A stretch of 64,000 nt of DNA from Geodermatophilaceae bacterium URHB0062 (GCA_000620185.1 JHVO01000008.1:248001-312000), one strand, 5' to 3'; counted from the stretch's first letter, positions 34,071-45,002 are shown. Translations and numbers: made by a program. The notes: generated by a model from the letters alone, not told the origin.

Positions 34071-35951
34071 TCAGGCGAGACCGAGGTCGCCGTGGAACTG
34101 GCCTGCTTCCAGCCGCTCCTTCACCGTGCCGAGGAAGCGCGCGGCGTCAGCACCGTCCACGATCCGGTGGTCGTAGGTGATCGCCAGGTACACCATCGAC
34201 CGCACCGCGATGACCTCGCCGAGCTCGGCGTCCTGGACGACGACCGGACGCTTGACCACCGCGCCGGTGCCGAGGATGGCGACCTGCGGCTGGTTGATGA
34301 TCGGGGTGTCGAACAGGGCCCCACGGCTGCCGGTGTTGGTCAGCGTGAAGGTGCCGCCGCCCAGCTCGTCCGGCGTCACCTTGTTGGTGCGGGTCCGCTC
34401 GGCCAGGTCGGCTATCTTGCGGGCGATCCCAGCGAGGCTGAGGTCACCGGCCTCGTGGATCACCGGCACGAGGAGCCCGCGCTCGGTGTCCACCGCGATG
34501 CCGAGGTTCTCGGTGTCGTGGTAGGTGACCGTGCCGGCTTCCTGGTCGATCGAGGAGTTCACCGAGGGGTGCGCCTTGAGCGCCTCGACCGCCGCCTTGG
34601 CGAAGAAGGGCAGGAAGGACAGCTTGACGCCCTCGCGGGCCTCGAAGTCCTTCTTCGCCTGCTGGCGCAGGTTCGCGATCCGGGTGACGTCGACCTCGAC
34701 CACGGTGGTCAGCTGTGCGCTGACCTGCAGCGACTCGACCATGCGCCGGGCGATGACCGCGCGGAGCCGCGACAGCTTCTCCGTGCGGCCGCGCACCGAC
34801 GTGTCGGGCATCGCTGCCGGCGAGGGGGTACGAGCCGCCGGAGCACCGGACGCGGCGGCCGGGGCGGGAGCAGCCGCCTTCTCCGCGGCCGCCAGCACGT
34901 CCTGCTTGCGGATCCGGCCGCCGACGCCCGTACCGCTGACGCTGCCGAGATCCACGCCCTTGTCCGCGGCGAGCCGGCGGACCAGCGGCGTCACGTACGC
35001 GCCTCCGCCGTCGCCGGACGGTGCCTGCGGGGCCACCTGAGGTGCCGGGGCGGACGTCGGCGAGGCGGCGGGCTGGGCACCGCTGGCGCCGTAGTCGCCG
35101 CCGGGCTGAGCGGTGGCGGTCGCGGGAGCCGCGGGCTTGGCCGCCCGAGCTGCCTGGGGCGCTTCCTCCGCCTGCGCCTGCTTCGGGGCCTCCTGCGTGG
35201 GCGCCTCCTGCTTCGGGGCCTCCTGCTTCGGGGCCTCCTGCTTCGGGGCCTCCTGCGCCGCCGGGGCCGAGCCACCGGCGGAGCCGGTGCCGATGACGGC
35301 CAGTTCCGCGCCGACGTCGACGGTCTCGTCCTCGTTGACCGAGATCGACAGCAGCGTGCCGCTGACCGGGGCGGGGATCTCCGTGTCGACCTTGTCGGTG
35401 GAGACCTCGAGCAGCGGCTCGTCGGCGGTCACCTCGTCGCCGACCGCCTTCAGCCAGCGGGTGACGGTGCCCTCGGTGACGCTCTCGCCGAGCGCCGGCA
35501 TGGTCACCGACGTGCCCTCACCGCCGCCGCCACCACCACCGGAGCCGCCGTCGGACGGGGCCGGCGCGGACTCCTCCTGCTGCGGTGCGGGCTGCTCCGA
35601 CTCCGACGTCGCCGGGCCGGCGTCCTCCACCTGCTGGCCGGGCGTCTGCGGGGTCGTGTCGGCGTCCTCCGCGGAGGCGGTCTCCCCGCCACCACCGTCG
35701 CCGGAGGCGCCGTCACCGCCGCCGATCACGGCGAGTTCCGCGCCGACCTCGACGGTCTCGTCCTCCGCGACGAGGATCTTGCTCAGCACGCCCGCGGCGG
35801 GCGAGGGGATCTCCGTGTCGACCTTGTCGGTCGACACCTCGAGCAAGGGCTCGTCGACCTCGACCTGCTCACCCTCCTGCTTGAGCCAGCGGGTGACCGT
35901 GCCCTCGGTGACGCTCTCGCCCAGGGCGGGCATGGTGACGGACGTCGGCAT
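34071..35951 (-). CDS. sucB: Dihydrolipoyl acyltransferase E2 (2-oxoglutarate dehydrogenase type) with two lipoyl domains
   Basis: A 626-residue E2 protein. Two lipoyl domains carry Lys43 and Lys187 (each in [10 protein letters not shown]), joined by Ala/Pro/Gln/Glu-rich hinges; a peripheral-subunit domain follows near 318-352 ([13 protein letters not shown]), and the catalytic domain ends with [14 protein letters not shown] (His and Asp of HxxxDG). It moves acyl groups to CoA in the 2-oxoglutarate and probably also pyruvate complex, as DlaT does in M. tuberculosis. ATG at 35951 has AGGAGCC-like pairing. The hinge contains a 15-bp tandem repeat. lpdA is directly upstream. Confidence 0.94.
   Translation of the reverse strand: MPTSVTMPALGESVTEGTVTRWLKQEGEQVEVDEPLLEVSTDKVDTEIPSPAAGVLSKILVAEDETVEVGAELAVIGGGDGASGDGGGGETASAEDADTTPQTPGQQVEDAGPATSESEQPAPQQEESAPAPSDGGSGGGGGGGEGTSVTMPALGESVTEGTVTRWLKAVGDEVTADEPLLEVSTDKVDTEIPAPVSGTLLSISVNEDETVDVGAELAVIGTGSAGGSAPAAQEAPKQEAPKQEAPKQEAPTQEAPKQAQAEEAPQAARAAKPAAPATATAQPGGDYGASGAQPAASPTSAPAPQVAPQAPSGDGGGAYVTPLVRRLAADKGVDLGSVSGTGVGGRIRKQDVLAAAEKAAAPAPAAASGAPAARTPSPAAMPDTSVRGRTEKLSRLRAVIARRMVESLQVSAQLTTVVEVDVTRIANLRQQAKKDFEAREGVKLSFLPFFAKAAVEALKAHPSVNSSIDQEAGTVTYHDTENLGIAVDTERGLLVPVIHEAGDLSLAGIARKIADLAERTRTNKVTPDELGGGTFTLTNTGSRGALFDTPIINQPQVAILGTGAVVKRPVVVQDAELGEVIAVRSMVYLAITYDHRIVDGADAARFLGTVKERLEAGQFHGDLGLA
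35181..35255 (-). repeat. 15-bp tandem repeat in the sucB hinge
   Basis: Five head-to-tail 15-bp units; four are CTTCGGGGCCTCCTG (plus strand) and the second is the variant CGTGGGCGCCTCCTG. They encode [10 protein letters not shown] pentapeptides in the flexible hinge after lipoyl domain 2. Copy number could vary without frame loss. Confidence 0.85.
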
Positions 35952-35999
35952 CGAAGCAGGGCTCCTTCTTGGCGCTGGGTGGGTGGGGGAGAAGCAGGT

Positions 36000-37379
36000 T
36001 CAGCCGTGCACGTGCAGCGGCTTGCCGGCGAGGGCCAGGTGGGCCTCGCCGAGCGCCTCGCTCTGGGTCGGGTGCGGGTGGATGAGGCTCGCGACGTCGT
36101 CGGCCTCGGCCTCCCAGTTGTAGATCAGCTGCGCCTCGGCGATGAGCTCGCCGACGCGGCTGCCGACCATGTGGATGCCGACGACGGGGCCCTCGACGGC
36201 CTGCACCAGCTTGACCGCGCCCGTGGTCTTGAGGATCTGGCTGCGGCCGTTGCCGGCGAGGTCGTAGGTGAGCGTCTTGATCTCGCCGAAGCGCTCCTTG
36301 GCCTGCGCCTCGGTGAGGCCGACCGAGGCGACCTCGGGGTCGGAGTAGGTGATCCGGGGGACGCCGGCGTAGTCGATGGGCGCGGGGTTCAGGCCGGCCA
36401 CCCGCTCGGCCACGAGGATGCCTTCGCCGAAGCCCACGTGCGCGAGCTGCAGGGTGGGGATGAGGTCGCCGACCGCGGAGATCGTGGGCACGTTGGTCCG
36501 GCAGTACTCGTCGACGAGGACGTAGCCGCGGTCCATCTGCACCCCGGCCTCCTCGTAGCCGAGACCCTGGCTGACCGGCCCGCGGCCGACGGCGACGAGC
36601 AGCAGCTCCGCCTCGAACTCCTTGCCGTTCTCGAGCGAGATCTTGACGCCGTTCTCGGTGTTCTGGACGCCGGAGAACCGGCTGCCCAGCTCGAAGCCGA
36701 TCTTGCGACGGCGGAAGGCGCGCTCCAGCAGCTTCGACGACGACTCGTCCTCGAGCGGCACGAGGTGGGGGAGCGCCTCGACGATCGTCACGTCGACGCC
36801 GAAGGACTTCCACGCGCTGGCGAACTCGCAGCCGATGACGCCGCCGCCGAGGATGATCGCCGAGGCCGGTACGCGGTCGAGGTTGAGCGCGTGGTCGCTG
36901 GTGATGACCCGGGTGCCGTCGATCTCGAGGCCGGGGAGCGACCGCGCGTAGGAGCCGGTCGCCAGGAGGATGTGCTTGCCCTCGTAGGTCTGGCCGTTCA
37001 CCTCGACCGTCGTCGGGGAGGTCAGCCGACCCTCGCCCTCTACGTAGGTGATCTTGCGGGCCTTCACCAGGCCCTGCAGCCCCTTGTAGAGCTTGGAGAC
37101 GACGCCGTCCTTGTAGGCGTTGACGCCGTCCATGTCGATGCCGGCCAGCGACGTCTTCACCCCGAACTGCTCGCCCTCGCGGGCGAGGTCGGCGACCTCG
37201 CCGGCGTGCAGCAGTGCCTTGGTCGGGATGCAGCCGCGGTGCAGACAGGTGCCGCCGACCTTGTCCTTCTCGATGAGGACGACGTTCAGCCCGAGCTCGG
37301 AGGCTCGGAACGCCGCCGCGTAACCACCGGAGCCACCACCGAGGATGACCAGGTCGGCGGGAGAGGTGGGTGCGCTCAC
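36000..37379 (-). CDS. lpdA: Dihydrolipoyl dehydrogenase E3
   Basis: A 459-residue flavoprotein that reoxidises dihydrolipoate on E2 or GcvH with NAD. Redox pair Cys45 and Cys50 (GGTCLHRGCIPTK), FAD motif LGGGSGGYAAAFRA, NAD motif near residue 180 (ILGGGVIGCEFASAWK), and the active-site His in HPHPTQSEALGE near the C-terminus. It lies 48 bp upstream of sucB with a ribosome site for that gene, so both are probably co-transcribed. Confidence 0.95.
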   Translation of the reverse strand: MSAPTSPADLVILGGGSGGYAAAFRASELGLNVVLIEKDKVGGTCLHRGCIPTKALLHAGEVADLAREGEQFGVKTSLAGIDMDGVNAYKDGVVSKLYKGLQGLVKARKITYVEGEGRLTSPTTVEVNGQTYEGKHILLATGSYARSLPGLEIDGTRVITSDHALNLDRVPASAIILGGGVIGCEFASAWKSFGVDVTIVEALPHLVPLEDESSSKLLERAFRRRKIGFELGSRFSGVQNTENGVKISLENGKEFEAELLLVAVGRGPVSQGLGYEEAGVQMDRGYVLVDEYCRTNVPTISAVGDLIPTLQLAHVGFGEGILVAERVAGLNPAPIDYAGVPRITYSDPEVASVGLTEAQAKERFGEIKTLTYDLAGNGRSQILKTTGAVKLVQAVEGPVVGIHMVGSRVGELIAEAQLIYNWEAEADDVASLIHPHPTQSEALGEAHLALAGKPLHVHG

Positions 37380-37546
37380 GGATGCTCCTCGATGCAGTCG
37401 TCGGCGTCCCGCTCCATCGGGCGGGGTGGCTTGGCCTCATCCTGCCACTCCGGGAACGGCGCGGCCCGAAGCGCCGTTGCTCCACCGAGCGTCGGGAAGA
37501 TCACGATGCCGACACGGAGGCGACAGACGACCACGGGAGGAACGCC

Positions 37547-37885
37547 ATGGGCCTGTTCGACCGGTTGCGTGGCCGCGGGCAGGGCGGCGGCGGGAGCCGT
37601 CGCCGCACGCTGGACCGCGGCTCGCACAAGGGCGACCTGAGCCACCTGGAGCAGTTCGTCGCCAGCCGCCGCGGTGTCGAGGGATACGTCGAGCCACGGA
37701 CGACGGTCACCGAGACCACCATCGTGCTCGTGGCCGCCGACGGTGAATGGACCCGGCGGCGGATCGACGGGCCCGAGGTGGCGCGGCGGCTGTCCCGCGA
37801 GCTGGCGATCCCCGTCTACGACGCCCAGGTCACCGGCTATCCCCAGCGCATGCGCGACTGGTCCGCCCGCCAGAGGGAGAGATGA
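37547..37885 (+). CDS. Hypothetical small basic protein next to lpdA
   Basis: A 112-residue protein with a Gly/Arg-rich N-terminus and a folded part: TTVTETTIVLVAADGEWTRRR, then LSRELAIPVYDAQVTGYPQR. It is divergent from lpdA. The ATG at 37547 has GGGAGG seven bases upstream. Similar short genes sit beside lpdA in other actinobacteria, but I know of no assigned function. Confidence 0.7.
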   Translation: MGLFDRLRGRGQGGGGSRRRTLDRGSHKGDLSHLEQFVASRRGVEGYVEPRTTVTETTIVLVAADGEWTRRRIDGPEVARRLSRELAIPVYDAQVTGYPQRMRDWSARQRER

Positions 37886-37972
37886 CCACGGGGCCTGTCG
37901 GCCCGAGTGGGCCCCGGAGGGGTCCCGCAGGGATGACGGGTTGGGCTCGGCCTGACGGAGGCGCCACCTTGG

Positions 37973-38031
37973 TCGCGGTGCGATCCGGAGGACCGCGACG
38001 TCATAGCACGCGGTGCGATCCGGAGGATCGC
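37973..38031. repeat. Tandem palindromic hairpins (possible terminators)
   Basis: The 22-base segment GCGGTGCGATCCGGAGGA(C/T)CGC occurs twice, at about 37975-37996 and 38009-38030. The second copy has a perfect 7-bp hairpin GCGATCC-GGA-GGATCGC (38015-38031); the first is stabilised by an outer stem TCGCGGT/ACCGCGA (37973-37998). They lie between convergent genes, just after the pepA stop. Confidence 0.6.
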
Positions 38032-38037
38032 AGTGAA

Positions 38038-39549
38038 TCAGTCGGCGATGAGGGTCTCGATGGTCGCCAGGAGGGTCCGCACAGGGACGCCGGTGCCGCC
38101 CTTGGGCGTGTAGCCCCACGGCGCACCGGTGTTGTAGCTGGGCCCGGCGATGTCGATGTGCGCCCACGGCAGGCCGTCGGGCACGAACTCGGCCAGGAAG
38201 TGCCCGCCCACGAGCATGCCGCCGAAGCGGTCGGCGGTGGAGTTGACGAAGTCGGCGACGGGCGAATCCATGCCCCGGCGCAGCTCGGTCGGCAGGGGCA
38301 TCGGCCACATCGACTCGCCGCTGCGCTTGCTGGCGGCGATGACGGCGTCCCTCAGATTCTCCTGGCCCATGACACCGGCGGTGCGGCTGCCGAGCGCGAC
38401 CAGCTGCGCGCCGGTCAGCGTCGACGTCTCGAGCAGGATGTCGGGACGGTCCTCGGCGGCCCGCGCGATCGCGTCGGCGAGGACCACCCGGCCCTCGGCG
38501 TCGGTGTTGGTGATCTCCGCCTTCTTGCCGTTGCGGAAGGTCACCACGTCGGCAGGGCGGTACGAGCTGCCGCTGGGCAGGTTCTCCGCGATGGGCACCG
38601 TGGCGGTGACCTCGACCGGCAGGCCCAGCTGGGCGACGAGGCAGACGGTGGCGATCACGGCCGCCGCGCCGGCCATGTCGCTCTTCATGTCCTCCATCTT
38701 CGCGGAGGGCTTGATCGAGATGCCGCCGCTGTCGAACGTGATGCCCTTGCCGACCAGGGCGATCTTCTTGGCCGCGCCGCGACCCGAGTAGGTGAGCCGG
38801 AGCAGACGGGGCTTGCGGGTCGAGCCGCTGCCCACGGCGAGGATGCCGCCGTAGCCGCCGGCCGCGAGCGCCTCCTCGTCGAGGACCTCCGTCGACAGGC
38901 CGAGCTTCTCCGCGGCGGCGGCGCCCCGCGCGGCCAGCTCGGCCGGGAAGAGATCGTTGGGCGGCGTGTTCACCAGGTCGCGGACGAGGGCCACGGCGTC
39001 GGCCACCGCGCGCACCCGCCGCAGGGGGTTCTCGGCCGCCGCCGCACCGGGGACGACGACGGTGAACTCGGCCGGCGGTGCGGGCCGGTTGGCCTTCAGG
39101 TCGGACTTGTAGGCGGTGAACTCGTACGCGCCGAGTAGCGAGCCCTCGCCGACGGCGTGCAGCCGGTCGGCGTCCGGCGTGCCCCCTACCGCGGCCAGCA
39201 GGCTGACCACGGAGCGACGTCCGGCCAGGGCCCGGCTGGCCGCACCGGCGGCCCGCCGCAGCGACTCGTTGCTGTACGCGCCGGAGGCATCCGGGGCTCC
39301 GAGGCCGGCGACGGCCACCACGGGGAACGGCCCGTTGCCGAAGGAGGGCAGGCGGGTGACCTCGTCCTCGCCGCCGCGCGCACCGAGGTCGGCCAGCGCC
39401 GGCAGCAGCCGCCCGCCCAGCAGTCGGTCCACCGCCTCGGCTCCGGGGGTGGGCAGGACCCCGTCAGGGCCCTTGCCGACGGCGACGACGACGGCGTCGG
39501 CGGTCAGCTTCTCCAGCGGGTGGTCGGTGGCGGTGATCGTCGGCGGCAC
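38038..39549 (-). CDS. pepA: Leucyl aminopeptidase (M17)
   Basis: A 503-residue cytosolic M17 peptidase with two metals. The metal-binding motif [15 protein letters not shown] and the signature [13 protein letters not shown] are complete. The GTG at 39549 is leaderless by TAGGAT at 39561 to 39556. It is divergent from gcvT with 89 bp between starts, the same pair as Rv2213/Rv2211c in M. tuberculosis (with one gene fewer between). Confidence 0.95.
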   Translation of the reverse strand: MPPTITATDHPLEKLTADAVVVAVGKGPDGVLPTPGAEAVDRLLGGRLLPALADLGARGGEDEVTRLPSFGNGPFPVVAVAGLGAPDASGAYSNESLRRAAGAASRALAGRRSVVSLLAAVGGTPDADRLHAVGEGSLLGAYEFTAYKSDLKANRPAPPAEFTVVVPGAAAAENPLRRVRAVADAVALVRDLVNTPPNDLFPAELAARGAAAAEKLGLSTEVLDEEALAAGGYGGILAVGSGSTRKPRLLRLTYSGRGAAKKIALVGKGITFDSGGISIKPSAKMEDMKSDMAGAAAVIATVCLVAQLGLPVEVTATVPIAENLPSGSSYRPADVVTFRNGKKAEITNTDAEGRVVLADAIARAAEDRPDILLETSTLTGAQLVALGSRTAGVMGQENLRDAVIAASKRSGESMWPMPLPTELRRGMDSPVADFVNSTADRFGGMLVGGHFLAEFVPDGLPWAHIDIAGPSYNTGAPWGYTPKGGTGVPVRTLLATIETLIAD

Positions 39550-39638
39550 CGCTCGATCCTAGTAAGGACCCCCGTGCCCCCCGGCACTCGCCCGCTCGTG
39601 CCGGGTCCCTGCACGATGGCCGCGCTAGCGTGCCACCC

Positions 39639-40742
39639 GTGAGCCCGTTGACGTCGCCCCTCCACGACCGGCATGTCGCAGCCGGCGCCAAGCTCGCCGA
39701 CTTCAGCGGCTGGTCGATGCCGATCGAGTACGCGGGCGGGGGAGTGCTCGCCGAGCACGCCGCCGTGCGCAGCGCGGTGGGCCTGTTCGACGTCTCCCAC
39801 CTGGGCACGGCGACGGTCCGCGGACCGGGCGCCGCGGCGTTCGTCGACGCGTGCCTCACCAACGACATGTCTCGCATCGGCCCCGGGCAGGCGCAGTACA
39901 CGCTGTGCTGCGACCCGGACGGCGGCGTCGTCGACGATCTGATCCTCTACCTGCACGGTCCGGACGACGTCCTGCTCGTGCCGAACGCCGCGAACGCCGC
40001 GGAGGTGATCGCGCGCCTGCGGGCCGACGCGCCGGCCGGGGTGGAGGTGACCGACCTGCACGCGGAGGTCGCCGTCCTCGCCGTCCAGGGCCCGCGGTCG
40101 CTGCAGGTGCTGGAGCTGCTCGGCATGCCGGGGGAGCTGTCCTACATGTCGTTCGTGACCGGCTCCGGCCGGGCGGGCGCGGAGGTGACCGTCTGCCGGA
40201 CCGGCTACACCGGCGAGCACGGCTACGAGCTGCTGGTGGAGGCCGGGCGGGCCGGCGACCTCTGGGACGCCGTCCTCGACGCCGGGCAGGACCTCGGCAT
40301 CCGCCCGTGCGGGCTCGGTGCCCGCGACACGCTGCGCACCGAGATGGGCTATCCGCTGCACGGCCACGAGCTCTCGCGCGAGATCAGCCCCGTGCAGGCG
40401 CGGGCCGGGTGGGCGGTGGGCTGGAAGAAGCCGGCGTTCTGGGGCCGCGAGGCGCTGCTGGCCGAGCGCGAGGTGGGGCCGTCGCGGCTGCTGTGGGGGC
40501 TGCGCGCCTCCGGCCGCGGCATCCCGCGACCCGGAATGGCGGTGCTCGGTGCCGACGGTGCCCGGGTCGGCGAGGTCACCAGCGGCACCTTCTCGCCGAC
40601 ACTGCGCACCGGCATCGCGCTCGCCCTGCTCGACAGCTCGGCCGGCGTCGCGGAGGGGACGGAGCTCGCCGTCGACGTCCGTGGCCGGCCCCAGACGGTG
40701 GAGGTCGTGAAGCCGCCGTTCGTGGAGTCCCACGTGCGCTGA
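39639..40742 (+). CDS. gcvT: Aminomethyltransferase (glycine cleavage T protein)
   Basis: A 367-residue GcvT: N-terminal [20 protein letters not shown], tetrahydrofolate region ([15 protein letters not shown]) and catalytic Asp in [15 protein letters not shown]. It works with lipoylated GcvH, linking it to lipA/lipB and lpdA. GTG at 39639 is preferred over 39630 because TAGCGT (39626-39631) is placed for a leaderless start. Its TGA is the first part of a palindromic terminator. Confidence 0.94.
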   Translation: MSPLTSPLHDRHVAAGAKLADFSGWSMPIEYAGGGVLAEHAAVRSAVGLFDVSHLGTATVRGPGAAAFVDACLTNDMSRIGPGQAQYTLCCDPDGGVVDDLILYLHGPDDVLLVPNAANAAEVIARLRADAPAGVEVTDLHAEVAVLAVQGPRSLQVLELLGMPGELSYMSFVTGSGRAGAEVTVCRTGYTGEHGYELLVEAGRAGDLWDAVLDAGQDLGIRPCGLGARDTLRTEMGYPLHGHELSREISPVQARAGWAVGWKKPAFWGREALLAEREVGPSRLLWGLRASGRGIPRPGMAVLGADGARVGEVTSGTFSPTLRTGIALALLDSSAGVAEGTELAVDVRGRPQTVEVVKPPFVESHVR

Positions 40743-40784
40743 GCGGAGTGCCACGGGAGCGTTTTCCGCGCCCTGGCACTCCGC

Positions 40785-40787
<3 letters not shown>
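40740..40787. terminator. Palindromic terminator, family member C
   Basis: A perfect 14-bp palindrome TGAGCGGAGTGCCA (40740-40753) / TGGCACTCCGCTCA (40774-40787) with an inner GC stem and TTTT. The first three bases are the gcvT stop; the last three are, on the minus strand, the stop of the convergent YihY gene. The loop is inverted relative to family member A. Confidence 0.75.
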
Positions 40788-41948
<1,161 letters not shown>

Positions 41949-42015
41949 GGAACTGCTCCTCGGGTGTGCGGAGGGAACGACGTCGGCCCTGCTGAAGGAG
42001 CTGGAGGGTCCGCTC

Positions 42016-42288
42016 TCAGTCGCCGGGCCAGCTGCCGGTGAGCCTGGTGAAGGTGCGGGCCCCGGCCCGGTCGATGGCGGCCTTGGTGGCCGCGAAGATG
42101 GCGCCCTGGATCGCCGCGGCGAGCACCACCTCGCGCATCCGGTACTCGCTCTGCAGGGCCGACGGTGCGTCGTCCTCGTTCGCGACCGCCTTCCAGATCT
42201 GCTTGAAGACGATGCCGCTCAGTGTTCCGGCCAGGATGCCGCCGATCAGGCCGATCGGCCGGTAGGCGAGCTGGGCTCCCTTGCTCAA
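42016..42288 (-). CDS. DUF4235 domain-containing membrane protein
   Basis: A 90-residue protein with YRPIGLIGGILAGTLSGIVFKQIWKAV and VVLAAAIQGAIFAATKAAIDR, the DUF4235 pattern. The TTG start at 42288 is supported by GAGGAGG and overlaps the stop of the DUF3618 gene (TTGA). Third gene of an envelope cluster with holin-like and DUF3618 proteins. Confidence 0.86.
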   Translation of the reverse strand: MSKGAQLAYRPIGLIGGILAGTLSGIVFKQIWKAVANEDDAPSALQSEYRMREVVLAAAIQGAIFAATKAAIDRAGARTFTRLTGSWPGD

Positions 42289-42569
42289 CGTGTCCTCCTC
42301 GATGTCGCACGCTTCCGCCGCAAGACCATCAGACCGACCACCAGTCCCACCAGTGCCAGGGTGGCGCCGATGACCGCGGGCGGGCTCTCGCGGTAGGTCT
42401 CGACGGCGGTGTCCTTGGCGCGGGCCGCGCTCTCCTTCGCCCGCGCCGGCACGTCGAGGCGGGCGCTGAGCTGGTCGACCGTATCGGCCAGTTGCGCGCG
42501 GGTGGCCTCGATCTCGGCCTGGATCCGTGCCGGGTCGGCCGCCCCGGCGTCGTTCGAGCCGGCGGTCAT
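42285..42569 (-). CDS. DUF3618 domain-containing membrane protein
   Basis: A 94-residue protein: ARIQAEIEATRAQLADTVDQ (the DUF3618 helix), a Lys/Ala linker and one helix (PAVIGATLALVGLVVGLMVL) ending in a basic tail. ATG at 42569 overlaps the stop of the holin-like gene (ATGA). Such proteins accompany phage-holin-like DUF1469 proteins in actinobacteria; role unknown. Confidence 0.86.
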   Translation of the reverse strand: MTAGSNDAGAADPARIQAEIEATRAQLADTVDQLSARLDVPARAKESAARAKDTAVETYRESPPAVIGATLALVGLVVGLMVLRRKRATSRRTR

Positions 42570-43012
42570 CGCGACATCCCCTTCTTCACGGCGGCGATGT
42601 CGGCCTGGACGCCGGCGATGGCCTGCGTCGGCACGGGCGGGGCGGCCTGTGCGACGTCCTTCTTGCCGACCAGGGCCAGGACGCCGCCGACGGCGAACAG
42701 GACGACGGCGACGACGAGACCGGCCAGCCAGGCGGGCAGGACGAGCGCGAGGGCGAGCACCGCGGTGGCGACGAGCACGGCCAGGCCGAAGAAGGCGAAG
42801 AGTCCGGCACCTCCGAACAGCCCGGCTCCCACGCCCAGCCGCTTGGCCTTCTGCGTGACCTCGGCCTGGGCCAGGCGGGCCTCGTTGCGGACCAGGCTGC
42901 TGATCTGCTCGGTGAGCTGCCCGATCAGCTGTCCCGTCGAGGCGTTCTCCGGGGTCGGCGTCACGTCTGCGCTCGTGGCCCCCGAGGGGGTGTGGGTGTG
43001 CGGGGCTGTCAT
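42566..43012 (-). CDS. Phage-holin superfamily (DUF1469) membrane protein
   Basis: A 148-residue protein with an amphipathic helix (GQLIGQLTEQISSLVRNEARL) and two adjacent membrane helices (GLFAFFGLAVLVATAVLALA, LPAWLAGLVVAVVLFAVGGV), the holin-III-like pattern. No phage genes are nearby, so it is a chromosomal envelope protein. First gene of a three-gene overlapping operon. Confidence 0.86.
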   Translation of the reverse strand: MTAPHTHTPSGATSADVTPTPENASTGQLIGQLTEQISSLVRNEARLAQAEVTQKAKRLGVGAGLFGGAGLFAFFGLAVLVATAVLALALVLPAWLAGLVVAVVLFAVGGVLALVGKKDVAQAAPPVPTQAIAGVQADIAAVKKGMSR

Positions 43013-43123
43013 CGGTCCTCCGGTCGGGGGGTCGATGCACGACCATGCCCGGGACCGCGGCGGTGTAACCGGCAGGTGGTCACGACACGGACACGGTCCT
43101 CGCTGGTCACTAGCCTGACCACC

Positions 43124-43336
43124 ATGAGCTGGCACTGGCGACTCGAGGACCCGGCCGGCACGGCCATCGATCCGGCGTCCGTGGGGGTGGAGGTCGCCGA
43201 GTCGGACAACCAGGGCGACGCGGAGTCCTGGCTGGGCGAGAACTGGCGCGAGCTGCTCGACCAGGGCGTCGCCACGGTGACCCTCTTCGACGGCGACCAC
43301 GAGGTCTACGGCCCGATGGGCCTCGCGGCTCCCTGA
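43124..43336 (+). CDS. Small acidic hypothetical protein
   Basis: Seventy residues, acidic: SWHWRLEDPAGTAI at the start, then VEVAESDNQGDAESWLGENW and FDGDHEVYGPMGL. Such short proteins are common in actinobacteria and I know no function. ATG at 43124 is leaderless by TAGCCT (43111-43116). Its stop lies in the stem of the following terminator. Confidence 0.7.
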   Translation: MSWHWRLEDPAGTAIDPASVGVEVAESDNQGDAESWLGENWRELLDQGVATVTLFDGDHEVYGPMGLAAP

Positions 43337-43363
43337 CCCTCCACCTGAGGTGAAGGGTCAGGG
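43331..43363. terminator. Terminator hairpin containing the stop codon
   Basis: CCCTGACCCT (43331-43340) pairs with AGGGTCAGGG (43354-43363); the loop holds a second small hairpin CACCT-G-AGGTG. The TGA stop of the small acidic gene (43334-43336) lies inside the left arm. Convergent with the aldo/keto reductase gene. Confidence 0.75.
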
Positions 43364-43382
43364 GGCCGCCCCGCAGGGGCCC

Positions 43383-44366
43383 TTACCCCCGCTGGGTCTT
43401 GGCGGGATCGCGCTCGACGACGTCCCCGAGGATGTCGTCGATCCGCTTCAGGACGTCGGCGTCCAGGCGCACCCCGGCGGCCCGGACGTTGTCCTCGACC
43501 TGCTCCGGCCGGCTGGCGCCGATGATCGCCGCGGCGACGTTGGGGTTCTGCAGCACCCAGGCGACGGCGAGCTGGGCCATCGACAGGCCCAGGTCGCCCG
43601 CGACGGGGCGCAGCTCCTGCACCCGGGTGAGGATGTCGTCGCGCAGGAAGCCCTGCATCGAGCCGCCGACCTCGGCGTGCCCGCCGCGGCTGTCGGCCGG
43701 GGGCTGCTCGCCCGGCCGGTACTTGCCGGTCAGCACGCCCTGCGCGAGGGGCGACCAGACGATCTGGGACAGGCCCTCCTTCTCCGACGTCGGCACCACC
43801 TCGTCCTCGATGACCCGCCAGAGCATCGAGTACTGCGGCTGGTTGCTGATCAGCTGGATGCCCAGGTCACGGGCGAGCGCGGCGCCGGCCGCGATCTCCT
43901 CGGCCCGCCACTCCGAGACGCCGATGTAGAGGACCTTCCCGGCCCGCACCAGGTCGGCGAAGGCGGTCATCGTCTCCTCCAGCGGCACCGTGGGGTCGTA
44001 CCGGTGCGCCTGGTAGAGGTCGACGTAGTCGGTCTGCAGCCGGCGCAGCGACGCGTGGCAGCTCTCGGTGATGTGCTTGCGGGACAGGCCCCGGTCGTTG
44101 CGGCCCGGACCGGTCGGCCAGTAGACCTTGGTGAAGATCTCCAGCCCCTCGCGGCGCTCTCCGTTCAGGGCCCGGCCGAGTACCGACTCGGCCCTTGTGC
44201 CGGCATAGACGTCGGCGGTGTCGAAGGTCGTGATGCCGTTGTCGAGGGCCGCCCGCACGCAGGCGTGCGCGGCGTCCTCCTCGACCTGGCTGCCGTGCGT
44301 GAGCCAGTTGCCGTACGCGATCTCGGAGATGGTCAGGCCGGAACGGCCGAGTCGTCTGAATTCCAC
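43383..44366 (-). CDS. Aldo/keto reductase
   Basis: A 327-residue (beta/alpha)8 NADPH reductase of the voltage-gated potassium channel beta-subunit-like group. Catalytic residues: Asp and Tyr in FDTADVYAG, Lys in EIFTKVYW and His in YQAHRYD. C-terminal NADPH loop: AIIGASRPEQVEDN. GTG at 44366 with TACGGT eight bases upstream. Confidence 0.92.
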   Translation of the reverse strand: MEFRRLGRSGLTISEIAYGNWLTHGSQVEEDAAHACVRAALDNGITTFDTADVYAGTRAESVLGRALNGERREGLEIFTKVYWPTGPGRNDRGLSRKHITESCHASLRRLQTDYVDLYQAHRYDPTVPLEETMTAFADLVRAGKVLYIGVSEWRAEEIAAGAALARDLGIQLISNQPQYSMLWRVIEDEVVPTSEKEGLSQIVWSPLAQGVLTGKYRPGEQPPADSRGGHAEVGGSMQGFLRDDILTRVQELRPVAGDLGLSMAQLAVAWVLQNPNVAAAIIGASRPEQVEDNVRAAGVRLDADVLKRIDDILGDVVERDPAKTQRG

Positions 44367-44399
44367 GGACGCCGACCGTAGTTCAGGCCGGCGACGGTC

Positions 44400-45002
44400 T
44401 CAGACCTCGGCGTCGGGCGCGACGTCCGGCTTCGGGAAGCGCCAACGCCGGATCATCGTCGAGCGGCTGATGCCGTACCAGGAGAGACCCCGCTTGGGGG
44501 CGTCCGGGAAGCGCTCCGTCACCGCGCGGTTGATCCGCCGCGAGAGCACCACCGAGTCGACGATGAGCAGCAGGAAGAAGGCGAACAGCAGGAAGCTGGC
44601 GTAGCTGCGGACGGCGAGGTTCGGCACGACGGTGCCGATGAGCGCCACGCCCGCGATGACGAGGAAGAAGCTGCCGACGTTGCGCCGGGTGTCGACGACG
44701 TCGCGCACCAGCTTGCGCACCGGGCCGCGGTCACGGGCAGGCAGGTAGGAGTCGTCGCCGCGGGCCGCGCCCTGTCGCGACTCCACGCGCCGGGTCGCCT
44801 GCTGCGCACGCATGCGCTTGTAGGCCTCCTTGCGCGTGGTGGGAGGCGGCGGCGGGGGACCGGTGCGCCGGCCCTGGGCCTCCGTGCGCTTGGGCGTCGG
44901 CCGGCCCTTGCCGGACGCCTTGACCAGCTGATCGGTGAGATCGGCGGACGACGCGTCGGTCGTCCCGGCGCGATCGCGGCGGCCGCGCAGGCGGAGCTTC
45001 AC
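44400..45002 (-). CDS. DUF3043 domain-containing membrane protein
   Basis: A 200-residue protein with a basic linker (AYKRMRAQQATRRVESRQG) and two helices (VGSFFLVIAGVALIGTVV and SYASFLLFAFFLLLIVDSVV), then a basic end (RFPDAPKRGLSWYGISRS). GTG at 45002 is preferred since TAGACT (45015 to 45010) is seven bases upstream; the frame stays open much further but without a better start. Corresponds in order to Rv2206. Confidence 0.85.
   Translation of the reverse strand: MKLRLRGRRDRAGTTDASSADLTDQLVKASGKGRPTPKRTEAQGRRTGPPPPPPTTRKEAYKRMRAQQATRRVESRQGAARGDDSYLPARDRGPVRKLVRDVVDTRRNVGSFFLVIAGVALIGTVVPNLAVRSYASFLLFAFFLLLIVDSVVLSRRINRAVTERFPDAPKRGLSWYGISRSTMIRRWRFPKPDVAPDAEV

Noticed and set aside
34092-37640. 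A very long open plus-strand frame opposite sucB and lpdA
   Set aside because: It mirrors the codon pattern of two certain minus-strand genes, is full of Arg/Gly/Leu low-complexity and has no domain. GC-rich DNA gives such shadows.
42566-43012. Prophage, suggested by the holin-like protein
   Set aside because: No other phage genes nearby; this holin-like family is chromosomal in actinobacteria.
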